Part shown: in pieces, positions 40,124-47,777 of the stretch
Layout of the letters: the number at the start of each line of letters is the position of its first letter
How positions within the stretch are numbered: the stretch's first letter is position 1
Source of the DNA: DATAEY01 sp038199035
Lineage (GTDB): Bacteria; Actinomycetota; Thermoleophilia; Solirubrobacterales; Solirubrobacteraceae
NCBI GenBank assembly: GCA_038199035.1
Contig: JBBPZM010000042.1
Coordinates: 1-60,026, forward strand
Direction of reading: 5' to 3'
DNA: 60,026 bases
The notes under the pieces: generated by a model
Databases searched by the model: none
What the model was told of the DNA's origin: nothing
Seen by the model: only the letters and a program-made list of their open reading frames with translations
Made by a program: the position numbers and the translations under genes

Positions 40124-41104
40124 TCAGCGCAGCCGCATCGCCGTCGCGTCGTCCTCGCGCCGGTAGCGCGCGCTCTCGCCGCAGGCCGGGAAGCCGCCGC
40201 GGACCTGGGCATCCGCGGGGGGGTCGAGGGCGAGCAGCTGCGGGACGCTCACCAGCCGCAGGCCGTGGCGCTTGGCGGCGGCGAGGATCTGGGGGAGGGC
40301 GGCGACCGAGCGGTCGTAGGTCTCGTGCATGAGGATGATCGAACCGGGCTTCAGCCCCTGCTCGGCGTTCTGGACGATCGACGAGCTCGAGGCTCCGGCA
40401 GAGTCGCGCGTGTCCACGTCCCAGAGGATCTGGAGCAGGCCCATGGCGTTGACCTTGGCGTCCACGGCGGGGTTGTGGTCCTCGTAGGGCGGCCGGAAGA
40501 GCGTCACCGGCTGGCCGGCGGCGCGCTGGATCACCTGCTTGGTCCGGCCGAGCTCGAAGTCGAGCTCCGCGGCTCCGAGACGGGTGAGCATCGGGTGCGT
40601 CCAGGTGTGGTCGCCGATCGCGCCCTGCGCGAGCTGGCGGCGGATCACCGGACCCGCTCCCCCGACCTGGCGGCCGATGAGGAAGAAGGTCGCCTGGGCG
40701 CCGGCGCCGTGCAGGAGGTCGAGCACCCGGTCGCTGAAGCGGCTGGGACCGTCGTCGAAGGTCAGCGCCGCGTAGCGGTCCCGGCCGCCGGCGCAGTAGA
40801 TGGGCAGTCCCAGCGCGCGATAGCGATCGACGGCGGCCTGCTGGGCCGCAGGGCCCGGAAGGCCGCGCGCGTCGAGCACGCCGGCCGACCCGTCGGCGAC
40901 CTTGGCGCGCCACGGCAGCAGGGCCTGCTGGGCCTGCGTGAGGCGAAGGGTCGCGGGGGTGAGACCGGCATGCGAGTCGCCGCGCACGGCGCCGATGAGC
41001 GCCAGCACCAGCCCGGTCGCCGCCGCGGCGGCGACGGTCCGCCGGCGCAGGTACTCCATCCGCGTGGGCCGGCGGCCCGGGCGAGTGTTGGTGGGCAGCA
41101 GCAT
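40124..41104 (-). CDS. polysaccharide deacetylase (CE4), membrane-anchored
   Basis: A 326-residue exported protein. A short basic N-terminus and hydrophobic helix (RTVAAAAATGLVLALIGAV, about 22-40) act as signal or anchor. The NodB domain shows TFDDGPS (115-121, catalytic and metal Asp), H166-TWT-H170 (metal His), FRPPYEDHN and a late ILMHETYDRS. It removes N- or O-acetyl groups from cell-wall glycan. A second in-frame ATG at 41059 could be the true start. Confidence 0.87.
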   Translation of the reverse strand: MLLPTNTRPGRRPTRMEYLRRRTVAAAAATGLVLALIGAVRGDSHAGLTPATLRLTQAQQALLPWRAKVADGSAGVLDARGLPGPAAQQAAVDRYRALGLPIYCAGGRDRYAALTFDDGPSRFSDRVLDLLHGAGAQATFFLIGRQVGGAGPVIRRQLAQGAIGDHTWTHPMLTRLGAAELDFELGRTKQVIQRAAGQPVTLFRPPYEDHNPAVDAKVNAMGLLQILWDVDTRDSAGASSSSIVQNAEQGLKPGSIILMHETYDRSVAALPQILAAAKRHGLRLVSVPQLLALDPPADAQVRGGFPACGESARYRREDDATAMRLR

Positions 41105-41254
41105 CGCTTATCGAGACCGGAGCTGGCACGCTCGGACCGGGCCGTCTCAGGCTAGAACACGGGCCGGCCCTCCTTCGACCGCATGGCCTCGGCCTCGGCT
41201 CGGAAGGCCGTTGGCGCCGGTCAGCTGAGCCGGCCGGCCGCTCGCTCCCCGACG

Positions 41255-42874
41255 TCAGTGGCGGAAGTGCCGCCGCCGGGTGAGGACCATGGTGATCCCC
41301 GCCCGGTCCGCGGCCTCGACCGCCTCGTGGTCGCGGACCGACCCGCCGGGCTGGATGATCGCGCTCACTCCCGCCTCGATCGCCAGCTCGGGACCGTCGG
41401 GGAAGGGGAAGAAGGCGTCCGAGGCCATGGCCGCCCCGGCCAGGGAGTGGCCGTGCGCGCCTGCCTTCTCGATGGCCAGGCGCACGGAGTCGACGCGGCT
41501 CATCTGCCCCGCCCCGACCCCCGCCGTGGCCAGCCCGTGCGAGAGGACGATCCCGTTGGAGCGCACGTGCTTGCACACCCGCCAGGCGAAGAGCATCTCG
41601 TCCCACTCCTGATGGCTGGGGTGGCGCTCGGTCACGACCTCCATGTCGTCGCGCTCCTGGGTGTCGAGGTCGCGATCCTGAACGAGCAGGCCGCCGATCA
41701 CCCGCTTGGCGTCGGGCTCGCTCACGTCCATCGTGCGCCGCTCGTTGTCCTCGAGCACGCGCAGGTTCGGCTTCTCGCTCAGCAGCAGCTCGAGCGCGTT
41801 CTCGGTGTAGGCCGGAGCGAAGACCAGCTCGGCGAACTGCTTGACCAGCGCGCGGGCGAAGGGCAGGTCGACCGCGCGGTTGGCCGCGACGATCCCGCCG
41901 AAGGCGCTGAGGGGGTCGCCGGCGAAGGCCCGCTGGTAGGCGTCGGGCGCGCTCTCGCCCACCGCGCACCCGCAGGGGATGTTGTGCTTGATGATGGCGC
42001 ACGCCGGGACGCGGAACTCGCGCAGGAGCAGCCGCGCGGCGTTGAGGTCGAGCAGGTTGTTGAACGACAGCTCCTTGCCGCCGTGCTGCTTGACCATCGA
42101 CAGCAGGTGCATCCGCGCGCCCACCTGCTGGTAGTAGGCGGCGCGCTGATGGGGGTTCTCGCCGTAGGGGAGGTCGAGGACCTTCTCGAAGGCCCGCACG
42201 TGCAGGGGCGGGAACTCCTCGCGCTTCTCGGCGAACCAGCGCGCGATCGACGTGTCGTAGCGCGCGGTCAGCGCGAAGGCCTCGCCGGCCAGGCTCTCCC
42301 GGGTGGACAGCGAGAGCCGGCGATCGCCCTCGCGCAGCTCCTCGAGCAGCGCGTCGTAGCTCTCGGGGCGCACCACCACGGCGGCGAAGGCGGCGTTCTT
42401 GGCGGCGGCGCGGACCATCGTCGGGCCGCCGATGTCGATCTGCTCGACGGCCTCCTCGTCGGTCGTCCCGCGGCGGCCGGCCGTGCTCTCGAACGGGTAG
42501 AGGTTCACGCACACCAGGTCGACGAACTCGATGCCCTGCTCCTCGGCGGCCTGGAGGTGCAGCGGCTCGTCGCGCCGGCAAAGGAGGCCGGCGTAGAGCT
42601 TGGGGTGCAGGGTCTTGACCCGGCCGTCCATGATCTCGGGGAAGCCGGTGAAGTCGGAGATTGCGCGCACGGGCACGCCGGCCTCCTCCAGCTCGCGCGC
42701 CGTGCCGCCGGTGGAGACGATCTCGATCCCCAGGTCGACCAGGCCGCGGGCGAACTCGACGATCCCCCGCTTGTCCGAGACCGAGAGCAGGGCCCTCTGG
42801 ACGACGACCTCGCCGGGCCGGGCGTAGTGGCTGCGGGCCGCTCGCCCCACCGCCAGGGAGGTCGCCTCCTCCAT
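41255..42874 (-). CDS. purH: bifunctional AICAR formyltransferase/IMP cyclohydrolase
   Basis: A 539-residue PurH, catalysing the last two steps to IMP. The cyclohydrolase domain has RALLSVSDKRGIVEFARGL and the KTLHPK loop; the formyltransferase domain has KHNIPCGCA, FGGIVAANRAVDLP and the C-terminal ending RRRHFRH. The first ~25 residues (EEATSLAVGRAARSHYARPG) are an extension. ATG 42874 is 7 nt after a TATCCT hexamer. purN ends 63 bp upstream. Confidence 0.96.
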   Translation of the reverse strand: MEEATSLAVGRAARSHYARPGEVVVQRALLSVSDKRGIVEFARGLVDLGIEIVSTGGTARELEEAGVPVRAISDFTGFPEIMDGRVKTLHPKLYAGLLCRRDEPLHLQAAEEQGIEFVDLVCVNLYPFESTAGRRGTTDEEAVEQIDIGGPTMVRAAAKNAAFAAVVVRPESYDALLEELREGDRRLSLSTRESLAGEAFALTARYDTSIARWFAEKREEFPPLHVRAFEKVLDLPYGENPHQRAAYYQQVGARMHLLSMVKQHGGKELSFNNLLDLNAARLLLREFRVPACAIIKHNIPCGCAVGESAPDAYQRAFAGDPLSAFGGIVAANRAVDLPFARALVKQFAELVFAPAYTENALELLLSEKPNLRVLEDNERRTMDVSEPDAKRVIGGLLVQDRDLDTQERDDMEVVTERHPSHQEWDEMLFAWRVCKHVRSNGIVLSHGLATAGVGAGQMSRVDSVRLAIEKAGAHGHSLAGAAMASDAFFPFPDGPELAIEAGVSAIIQPGGSVRDHEAVEAADRAGITMVLTRRRHFRH

Positions 42875-42881
42875 GGCCGCG

Positions 42882-42887
42882 AGGATA
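42882..42887 (-). promoter_or_regulatory. -10 box of leaderless purH
   Basis: TATCCT in the context GTTGCGTATCCT, 7 nt before ATG 42874. It implies that purH can be transcribed independently of purN and recQ. Confidence 0.5.
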
Positions 42888-42937
42888 CGCAACCGCGCCG
42901 AGGACCGGCGCCGCCCGAGAGGGCCCCGGGCCGCCGA

Positions 42938-43558
42938 TCAGCCGGCGATGACCACGCGCCGCGGGTTGGCCGGGTCGATCCGCACCGCGGCGCGCGCCAT
43001 CAGGCGAACGGCCTCGGGCAGCAAGTCGTGCTCGAGCGGGCGCAGGCGCTCGAGCACCTCGTCGGGAGTGCGGGCGTCGGGCAGCTCAACCGCCCGCTGG
43101 AGGACGATCGGGCCGCTGTCCACCCCCTCGTCGACGAGATGGACCGTCACCCCGAAGACCTTGACGCCGTAGGCCAGCGCCTGGCCGACCGCGTCCAGCC
43201 CGGGGAACGCCGGCAGCAGAGCGGGATGGACATTGAGCACGGCCCCGGGGAAGCGGGCCAGGAACGATGGGGTGAGGAGCTGCATGTAGCCGGCCAGGAC
43301 GACCAGCCCCACGCGGCGTTGCACCAGCCAGCCGGCTATGGCCAGGTCGCGTGCGGCCCGGTCGGGGTGCTCGCCGGCCGCAAAGGCGCGAGCCTCGATC
43401 CCCGCCTCCCGGGCGCGGCCCAGGGCTCGGGCCTCGGGACGGTCGGAGCCGACGGCGACGACCTGCATGCCCTCGCGCCCGTGGACCCGGTCGATGATCG
43501 CCTGAAGGTTGGTTCCCTCCCCCGAGGCCAGTACGCCGACCCGGCGGCGATCGGTCAT
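42938..43558 (-). CDS. purN: phosphoribosylglycinamide formyltransferase
   Basis: A 206-residue PurN that transfers a formyl group from 10-formyl-THF to GAR. GVLASGEGTNLQAIID at the start binds the ribose-phosphate. AGYMQLLTPSFLARFPGAVL leads into the catalytic NVHPALLP (Asn, His), and VDEGVDSGPI holds the catalytic Asp. ATG 43558 overlaps the recQ stop by 4 nt, so it is translated with recQ. Confidence 0.94.
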   Translation of the reverse strand: MTDRRRVGVLASGEGTNLQAIIDRVHGREGMQVVAVGSDRPEARALGRAREAGIEARAFAAGEHPDRAARDLAIAGWLVQRRVGLVVLAGYMQLLTPSFLARFPGAVLNVHPALLPAFPGLDAVGQALAYGVKVFGVTVHLVDEGVDSGPIVLQRAVELPDARTPDEVLERLRPLEHDLLPEAVRLMARAAVRIDPANPRRVVIAG

Positions 43559-45378
43559 GCCGCGGCGGCGGTCACCAGCTTGGGGAAGCGCCCACCGGTC
43601 GAGCGCAGGCGTCCCGCCGCCACGAGCTCGTCGACGCGCGCGAGCACCTCGCCGCCGGCCAGGTGGGAGAAGGCGCCGTACTGCGGCAGGCCGTCGTAGG
43701 AGTGCTGGAGGATGACCTTCGAGCGCCCGCCGCGGAGTATCTCCACCGTGCGCGTGCGCCCGACCGAGGGGCGGGCGCGCTGGACGATGTCGACGATCGC
43801 CGCGTCGAGCTCCACCGGAAGCGTGCCTCCGTTTCGATCCGACGTCGCCCGCGCCCCGCCGCGGCTCGCCCCGTCCGCCCATCCGCCTCGGCCGGGGTGA
43901 CGGTCGGGGACGACCGGCCGCAGGCCGGCGTCGCAGGCATCGCAGCAGGGCACGACCGCCTCGGGGGCAGTGTGGTCCCCGAAGTGGCGCAGGATCGCCT
44001 TGCGACGGCAGCCGTCTCCATCGACGAAGGCCCACACCGCCCGGTACTGGCCCCAGCGGGCCCGGCGCGCGTCGCCGACCGACTTCCGGCAGGCGGAGAG
44101 CGCTCGGCCGTCGAAGGCGCCTACCAGGCGCCCGCGGATCCGCTCGGCCGGCGCCGGCGCTGGGACGAGGACGCCCGCTCCGGCGAGGTGCCCGATGAGG
44201 GCCGCGAGCTGCTCGGGCCCGCACGCGGCCAGCCCGGCCAGCTCCTGCACGCCTACGTCGTACCCCGCCTCGCCTCCCTGCATGGCCAGCGCGGCGGCCA
44301 GCCGCCCGAACAGGGCCTCGTCGATCTCGGCGCGCTCGATGAAGAAGACGTGCAGCCCTTTGTCGCGGCGCTCGGCGAAGAGCAGGCAGCGAGCGGGGGC
44401 GCCGTCGCGGCCCGCGCGGCCGGCCTCCTGGTAGTAGGCCTCGAGCGACCCCGGGACGGTGGCATGGCAGACCGTGCGCACGTCGGCCTTGTCGACTCCC
44501 ATCCCGAAGGCGTTGGTGGCCACGACGACCGGCAGGCGGCCCGCCATGAAGTCGCGCTGGACGGCGGCTCGGCGCGACCGGTCCAGCCCCGCGTGGTAGG
44601 CCCCCACGGGACAGCCGAGCTGCGCTTCGAGCTCGGTGGCCAGGGTCGTCGTGCCCGCCCGCGTGCCCGCGTAGACGATGGCCGGCAGGGCATCGGGCTC
44701 GCCCAGGGCTGCGGCCAGCCGCCGGCGCTTGTCGTGGCGGCTGGCACAGGGGACGACGACGTAGGAGAGGTTGGGCCGCTCGAAGCCGGTGGCCACCCGC
44801 GCCGGCTCGCGCAGGTCGAGGCGGCGCACGATGTCCTCCGCGACGGCGGGCGTCGCGGTCGCCGTCGAGGCGAAGATCGAGCGGGCCCCGAGCGCGCGCG
44901 CGGCTGCGGCCAGGCGGAAGTAGTCGGGCCGGAAATCGTGGCCCCACTGCGACACGCAGTGCGCCTCGTCGACCACGAACAGGCCCAGCCCGGCCTGGCG
45001 CAGCTGCTCGACGAAGCCGACCGACGAGAAGCGCTCGGGGGCGACGTAGAGCAGCCGCAGGTCTCCCGCGACCGCCCGCTCCACCGCCTCGCGGTTGGCC
45101 GCCGGGTCCTGCTGGGCGTTGACCAGCGCGGCCGCCCCGGGCGCGCGAGCAGCCAGCGCCTCGACCTGATCCTGCATGAGCGAGACCAACGGGGATACGA
45201 CGATCGTCAGGTCGTCACGCAGCAGCGCCGGCAGCTGGTAGCACAGCGACTTGCCCGACCCCGTCGGCATGACCACGAGGACGTCGCGGCCGGCCAGGGC
45301 GGCCTCGCAGGCCTCGCGTTGCCCGCGACGGAAGCGGGCGAAGCCGAAGCGGCTGTGCAACGCGGCGGTCAGGTCCAT
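43555..45378 (-). CDS. recQ: ATP-dependent DNA helicase RecQ
   Basis: A 607-residue SF2 helicase. Motif I VVMPTGSGKSLCYQLP, motif Ia SPLVSLMQDQ, motif II VVDEAHCVSQWGHDFRPDY, motif III STATATP and motif VI AGRAGRDGAPA are intact. The RecQ zinc domain is present (CRRKAILRHFGD then CCDACDAG). After it comes a winged-helix domain containing QRARPSVGRTRTVEILRGG. A canonical HRDC domain is not obvious. It unwinds DNA in repair. The ATG is 6 nt after TACGGT, and purN is overlapped by 4 nt. Confidence 0.92.
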   Translation of the reverse strand: MDLTAALHSRFGFARFRRGQREACEAALAGRDVLVVMPTGSGKSLCYQLPALLRDDLTIVVSPLVSLMQDQVEALAARAPGAAALVNAQQDPAANREAVERAVAGDLRLLYVAPERFSSVGFVEQLRQAGLGLFVVDEAHCVSQWGHDFRPDYFRLAAAARALGARSIFASTATATPAVAEDIVRRLDLREPARVATGFERPNLSYVVVPCASRHDKRRRLAAALGEPDALPAIVYAGTRAGTTTLATELEAQLGCPVGAYHAGLDRSRRAAVQRDFMAGRLPVVVATNAFGMGVDKADVRTVCHATVPGSLEAYYQEAGRAGRDGAPARCLLFAERRDKGLHVFFIERAEIDEALFGRLAAALAMQGGEAGYDVGVQELAGLAACGPEQLAALIGHLAGAGVLVPAPAPAERIRGRLVGAFDGRALSACRKSVGDARRARWGQYRAVWAFVDGDGCRRKAILRHFGDHTAPEAVVPCCDACDAGLRPVVPDRHPGRGGWADGASRGGARATSDRNGGTLPVELDAAIVDIVQRARPSVGRTRTVEILRGGRSKVILQHSYDGLPQYGAFSHLAGGEVLARVDELVAAGRLRSTGGRFPKLVTAAAA

Positions 45379-45384
45379 CGCCGC

Positions 45385-45390
45385 ACCGTA
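45385..45390 (-). promoter_or_regulatory. -10 box of leaderless recQ
   Basis: TACGGT on the minus strand, 6 nt before ATG 45378. Confidence 0.45.
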
Positions 45391-45529
45391 GCCGCCGGGG
45401 CGGCGGCACCCGGCCGCTCGCGCGGCGGCTGCGCGTGGTGCGTTGCGGTGGGTGCACGAGGCTGCGGTCGCTCTGCGCTGGGGCACTGCTCGTCGGGCAC
45501 CGGCAATCCGTGCCGGTCACCCAACCTCT

Positions 45530-45565
45530 TGGCGCTTTTGTCGGCATATGCCGACAAAAGCGCCA
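45530..45565. repeat. perfect 36-bp palindrome
   Basis: The sequence reads identically on both strands. Left half TGGCGCTTTTGTCGGCAT is followed directly by its reverse complement ATGCCGACAAAAGCGCCA, with no loop. It lies 38 bp beyond the purF stop and 152 bp upstream of the recQ start, in the otherwise empty 225-bp gap. It contains runs of T and A unusual for this genome. It could be an operator for a large dimer or tetramer, a terminator-like hairpin for purF, or a copy of a dispersed palindromic repeat. Confidence 0.9.
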
Positions 45566-45603
45566 TCAGTTCCGCGGCCGGCGAGCAAGCCGGTACGTCG
45601 CCG

Positions 45604-47040
45604 CTACGCCCGCGCCAGCGGCAGCTCGTGCTCGAGGGCGAACTTGCCGTTGGCATGCGCGTCGGTGTTGTCGAGCGGGTAGTCGCCGGTGAAGCAGGCG
45701 TCGCAGTGGGTGGCCCGGGTGGAGCGGATGGCCTCGTAGACGCCCTCGAGCGAGAGATAGGCCAGCGAGTCGCAGTGCAGCTCGGTGGCGATCTCCTCGA
45801 CGGTGCGGTCGTGCGCGACCATCTCCTCGCTCGTGGACATGTCGATCCCGTAGTGGCACGGGTGGCGGATCGGCGGGGCCGAGATCCGCATGTGCACCTC
45901 GGCCGCCCCGGCCTCGCGCAGCATGGCCACGATCTGGCGCGTGGTGTTGCCGCGCACGATCGAGTCGTCGACCACGACGATGCGCTTGCCGCGCACGACC
46001 TCGGGCATCGGGTTGAACTTCAGCCGCAGACCCTGGCGGCGCAGCTCCTGCCCGGGCTGGATGAAGGTTCGCGCGACGTAGCGGTTCTTGATCAGCCCGT
46101 CGTCCTGCGGGATCCCGGAGGCCTTGGAGTAGCCGGCCGCAGCCGGATTGCCCGAGTCGGGCACCGGGATGACCACCTCGGCCTCCACCGGCGCCTCGCG
46201 CCACAGGATCTCTCCCATCTTGCGCCGCGAGACCTGGGTGCGATTGCCCTCGAGCAGCGAGTCGGGGCGGGCGAAGTAGATGTGCTCGAAGACGCAGAAG
46301 GCCCGCCGGGCGCCCGCGACGACCTGGCGGCTCTCGATGCCCCGCTCGCCGAGCGAGACCATCTCCCCCGGCTGAACGTCGCGCAGGAAGCGCGCCCCGA
46401 TGATGTCCAGCGCGCACGACTCCGAGGCCACGCAGTAGCGATCGCCGAGCTGGCCCAGGACCAGCGGGCGCAGGCCGGCCGGGTCGCGGAAGGCGACCAC
46501 CGCGTCGCGGGTCATGACCACCGTGGAGTAGGCGCCGGCCAGCTGCGGCATCACCTCGGTCACCGCGTCCTCGATGCGCGGCCCCTCGTGGTCGGAGAGG
46601 AGCGCGGCAATGATCTCGGAGTCCGACGTGGAGCGGAACTCGACGCCGCGCTCGCGCAGCTGCGAGTGCAGCTCCACCGCGTTGATGAGGTTGCCGTTGT
46701 GGGCCAGCGCGAGCTCGCGGCGGTCCGAGCGCCACACCGGCTGCGCGTTCTCCCAGGCGCTGGAGCCGGTCGTCGAGTAGCGGACGTGGCCGATCGCCAT
46801 GTCGCCGGCCAGCGCGCGCAGCTTGGGCTCGTCGAAGACCTGGTTGACCAGGCCCTGCTCACGCGTGGTGATGATGAGCCCGTCCTGCACGGTGGCGATC
46901 CCGGCCGACTCCTGCCCGCGGTGCTGGAGGGCGTAGAGCGCGAAGTAGGCCATCCGGGCGACGTCGTGCTCGGGCGCGTAGAGGCCGAACACGCCGCACT
47001 CGTCGCGCGGGCCGTCGCGCGGGTCCAGCTCAGGGTTCAT
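45604..47040 (-). CDS. purF: amidophosphoribosyltransferase
   Basis: A 478-residue PurF, the first committed step of purine synthesis. The propeptide NPELDPRDGPRDE precedes catalytic Cys15 in CGVFGLYAPEHDV. HRGQESAGIAT, GHVRYSTTGSS and AHNGNLIN form the glutaminase site. The PRPP loop is IVVVDDSIVRGNTTRQIV. Cysteines in CHYGIDM and THCDACFTGDYP match the Fe-S-type subfamily (Bacillus-like). An extended -10 lies at 47099-47104. In-frame GTG 47094 could give a longer propeptide. Confidence 0.96.
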   Translation of the reverse strand: MNPELDPRDGPRDECGVFGLYAPEHDVARMAYFALYALQHRGQESAGIATVQDGLIITTREQGLVNQVFDEPKLRALAGDMAIGHVRYSTTGSSAWENAQPVWRSDRRELALAHNGNLINAVELHSQLRERGVEFRSTSDSEIIAALLSDHEGPRIEDAVTEVMPQLAGAYSTVVMTRDAVVAFRDPAGLRPLVLGQLGDRYCVASESCALDIIGARFLRDVQPGEMVSLGERGIESRQVVAGARRAFCVFEHIYFARPDSLLEGNRTQVSRRKMGEILWREAPVEAEVVIPVPDSGNPAAAGYSKASGIPQDDGLIKNRYVARTFIQPGQELRRQGLRLKFNPMPEVVRGKRIVVVDDSIVRGNTTRQIVAMLREAGAAEVHMRISAPPIRHPCHYGIDMSTSEEMVAHDRTVEEIATELHCDSLAYLSLEGVYEAIRSTRATHCDACFTGDYPLDNTDAHANGKFALEHELPLARA

Positions 47041-47098
47041 GGCAGCGATGGGGCTGCTCCGAGGAGAGCGTCGGGGGCTGCGGAAGGACTGCACGGAC

Positions 47099-47104
47099 AG
47101 GCTA
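47099..47104 (-). promoter_or_regulatory. extended -10 element upstream of purF
   Basis: TAGCCT in the context GTTGCTAGCCT, an extended -10 (TG-N-hexamer). The same phrase GTTGCTAGC precedes purC. Transcription would start near 47092, about 50 nt before ATG 47040. Confidence 0.5.
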
Positions 47105-47130
47105 GCAACGCGGGCGGGCACCTCCGCAGG

Positions 47131-47136
47131 TAGCGT
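47131..47136 (+). promoter_or_regulatory. -10 box of HD-domain gene
   Basis: TAGCGT on the plus strand, 9 nt before ATG 47146. Confidence 0.4.
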
Positions 47137-47145
47137 CCGGCGCCC

Positions 47146-47748
47146 ATGGACCCGGCCGCGCTCGATCAGCCCCCGGCCGCGCAGGCCTGCCTCGAGACGC
47201 TCCGGGCGGTCTCCGGCGAGCGCGACGGGGCGATGGAGCGCCACTGCGTGCGGGTCTTTGTCATCGCCGAGCGGCTGGCCGGCCCCCAGCCGATCGATCG
47301 CGAGGTGCTGCTGTGCGCGACGTGGCTGCACGACGCCGGCCTGTGGTGCCCGGGGGACGACCCCTACGTGACCGAGGCCGCCCGGCTGGCCCAGCGCACG
47401 CTCGCGCCCTTCGACTGGCCGCTGGCGCGCGTCCAGCGCTGCATGGACGCCTGCGAGCAGCACCACGCCCCCACCTCGCGGGCCGATCTCGGCCTCGAGG
47501 TCGAGCTCATGCGCCGCGCCGACCTCGTCGACGTGAGCGGCGGCCTCGTGGCCCACGGTCTGCCGCGCCCCTGGCTGCGTGGCCTGTTCCGGGCCGCGCC
47601 GCGAACCGGCATGGCGACCATGCTGGCCCGGGCGATCGCCGGCGAGCTGCGCCACCGGCCCCAGAGCCTGTGGGGCGCGTTCGTGGCCCCGCACCGCACG
47701 CGGGCGAGCGACGTCGTCGCGGCCGCCGCCGCCGAGCCCGGCGGATAG
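47146..47748 (+). CDS. HD-domain phosphohydrolase-like protein
   Basis: A 200-residue protein with the HD metal pattern: His33 in MERHCVRVF, H62-D63 in TWLHDAGLW, a His pair at 106-107 (CEQHHAPT) and Asp126 in LMRRADLVDVS. The family hydrolyses nucleotides or phosphodiesters; the substrate is unknown. It is a plus-strand gene inside an otherwise minus-strand purine cluster, divergent from purF and convergent with purL. It has its own -10 box, so it is controlled separately. Confidence 0.8.
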   Translation: MDPAALDQPPAAQACLETLRAVSGERDGAMERHCVRVFVIAERLAGPQPIDREVLLCATWLHDAGLWCPGDDPYVTEAARLAQRTLAPFDWPLARVQRCMDACEQHHAPTSRADLGLEVELMRRADLVDVSGGLVAHGLPRPWLRGLFRAAPRTGMATMLARAIAGELRHRPQSLWGAFVAPHRTRASDVVAAAAAEPGG

Positions 47749-47754
47749 CCGCCG
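47739..47754. terminator. short stem-loop at convergent HD gene/purL ends
   Basis: CGGCGG-ATAG-CCGCCG forms a 6-bp GC stem with a 4-nt loop, spanning the stop of the HD-domain gene 24 bp before the purL stop. No T-tract follows. Confidence 0.3.
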
Positions 47755-47777
47755 TCGCTGGTCACGTTTCCCGCCAG

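Noticed and set aside
45530..45565. A dif or attachment site
   Set aside because: It is a perfect loop-less palindrome, whereas dif sites have two imperfect arms around a 6-bp centre, and no integrase is nearby.
45530..45565. Classical rho-independent terminator for purF
   Set aside because: The hairpin is not followed by a T-tract; the T-run is inside the stem. Termination remains possible but is not supported by the usual signature.
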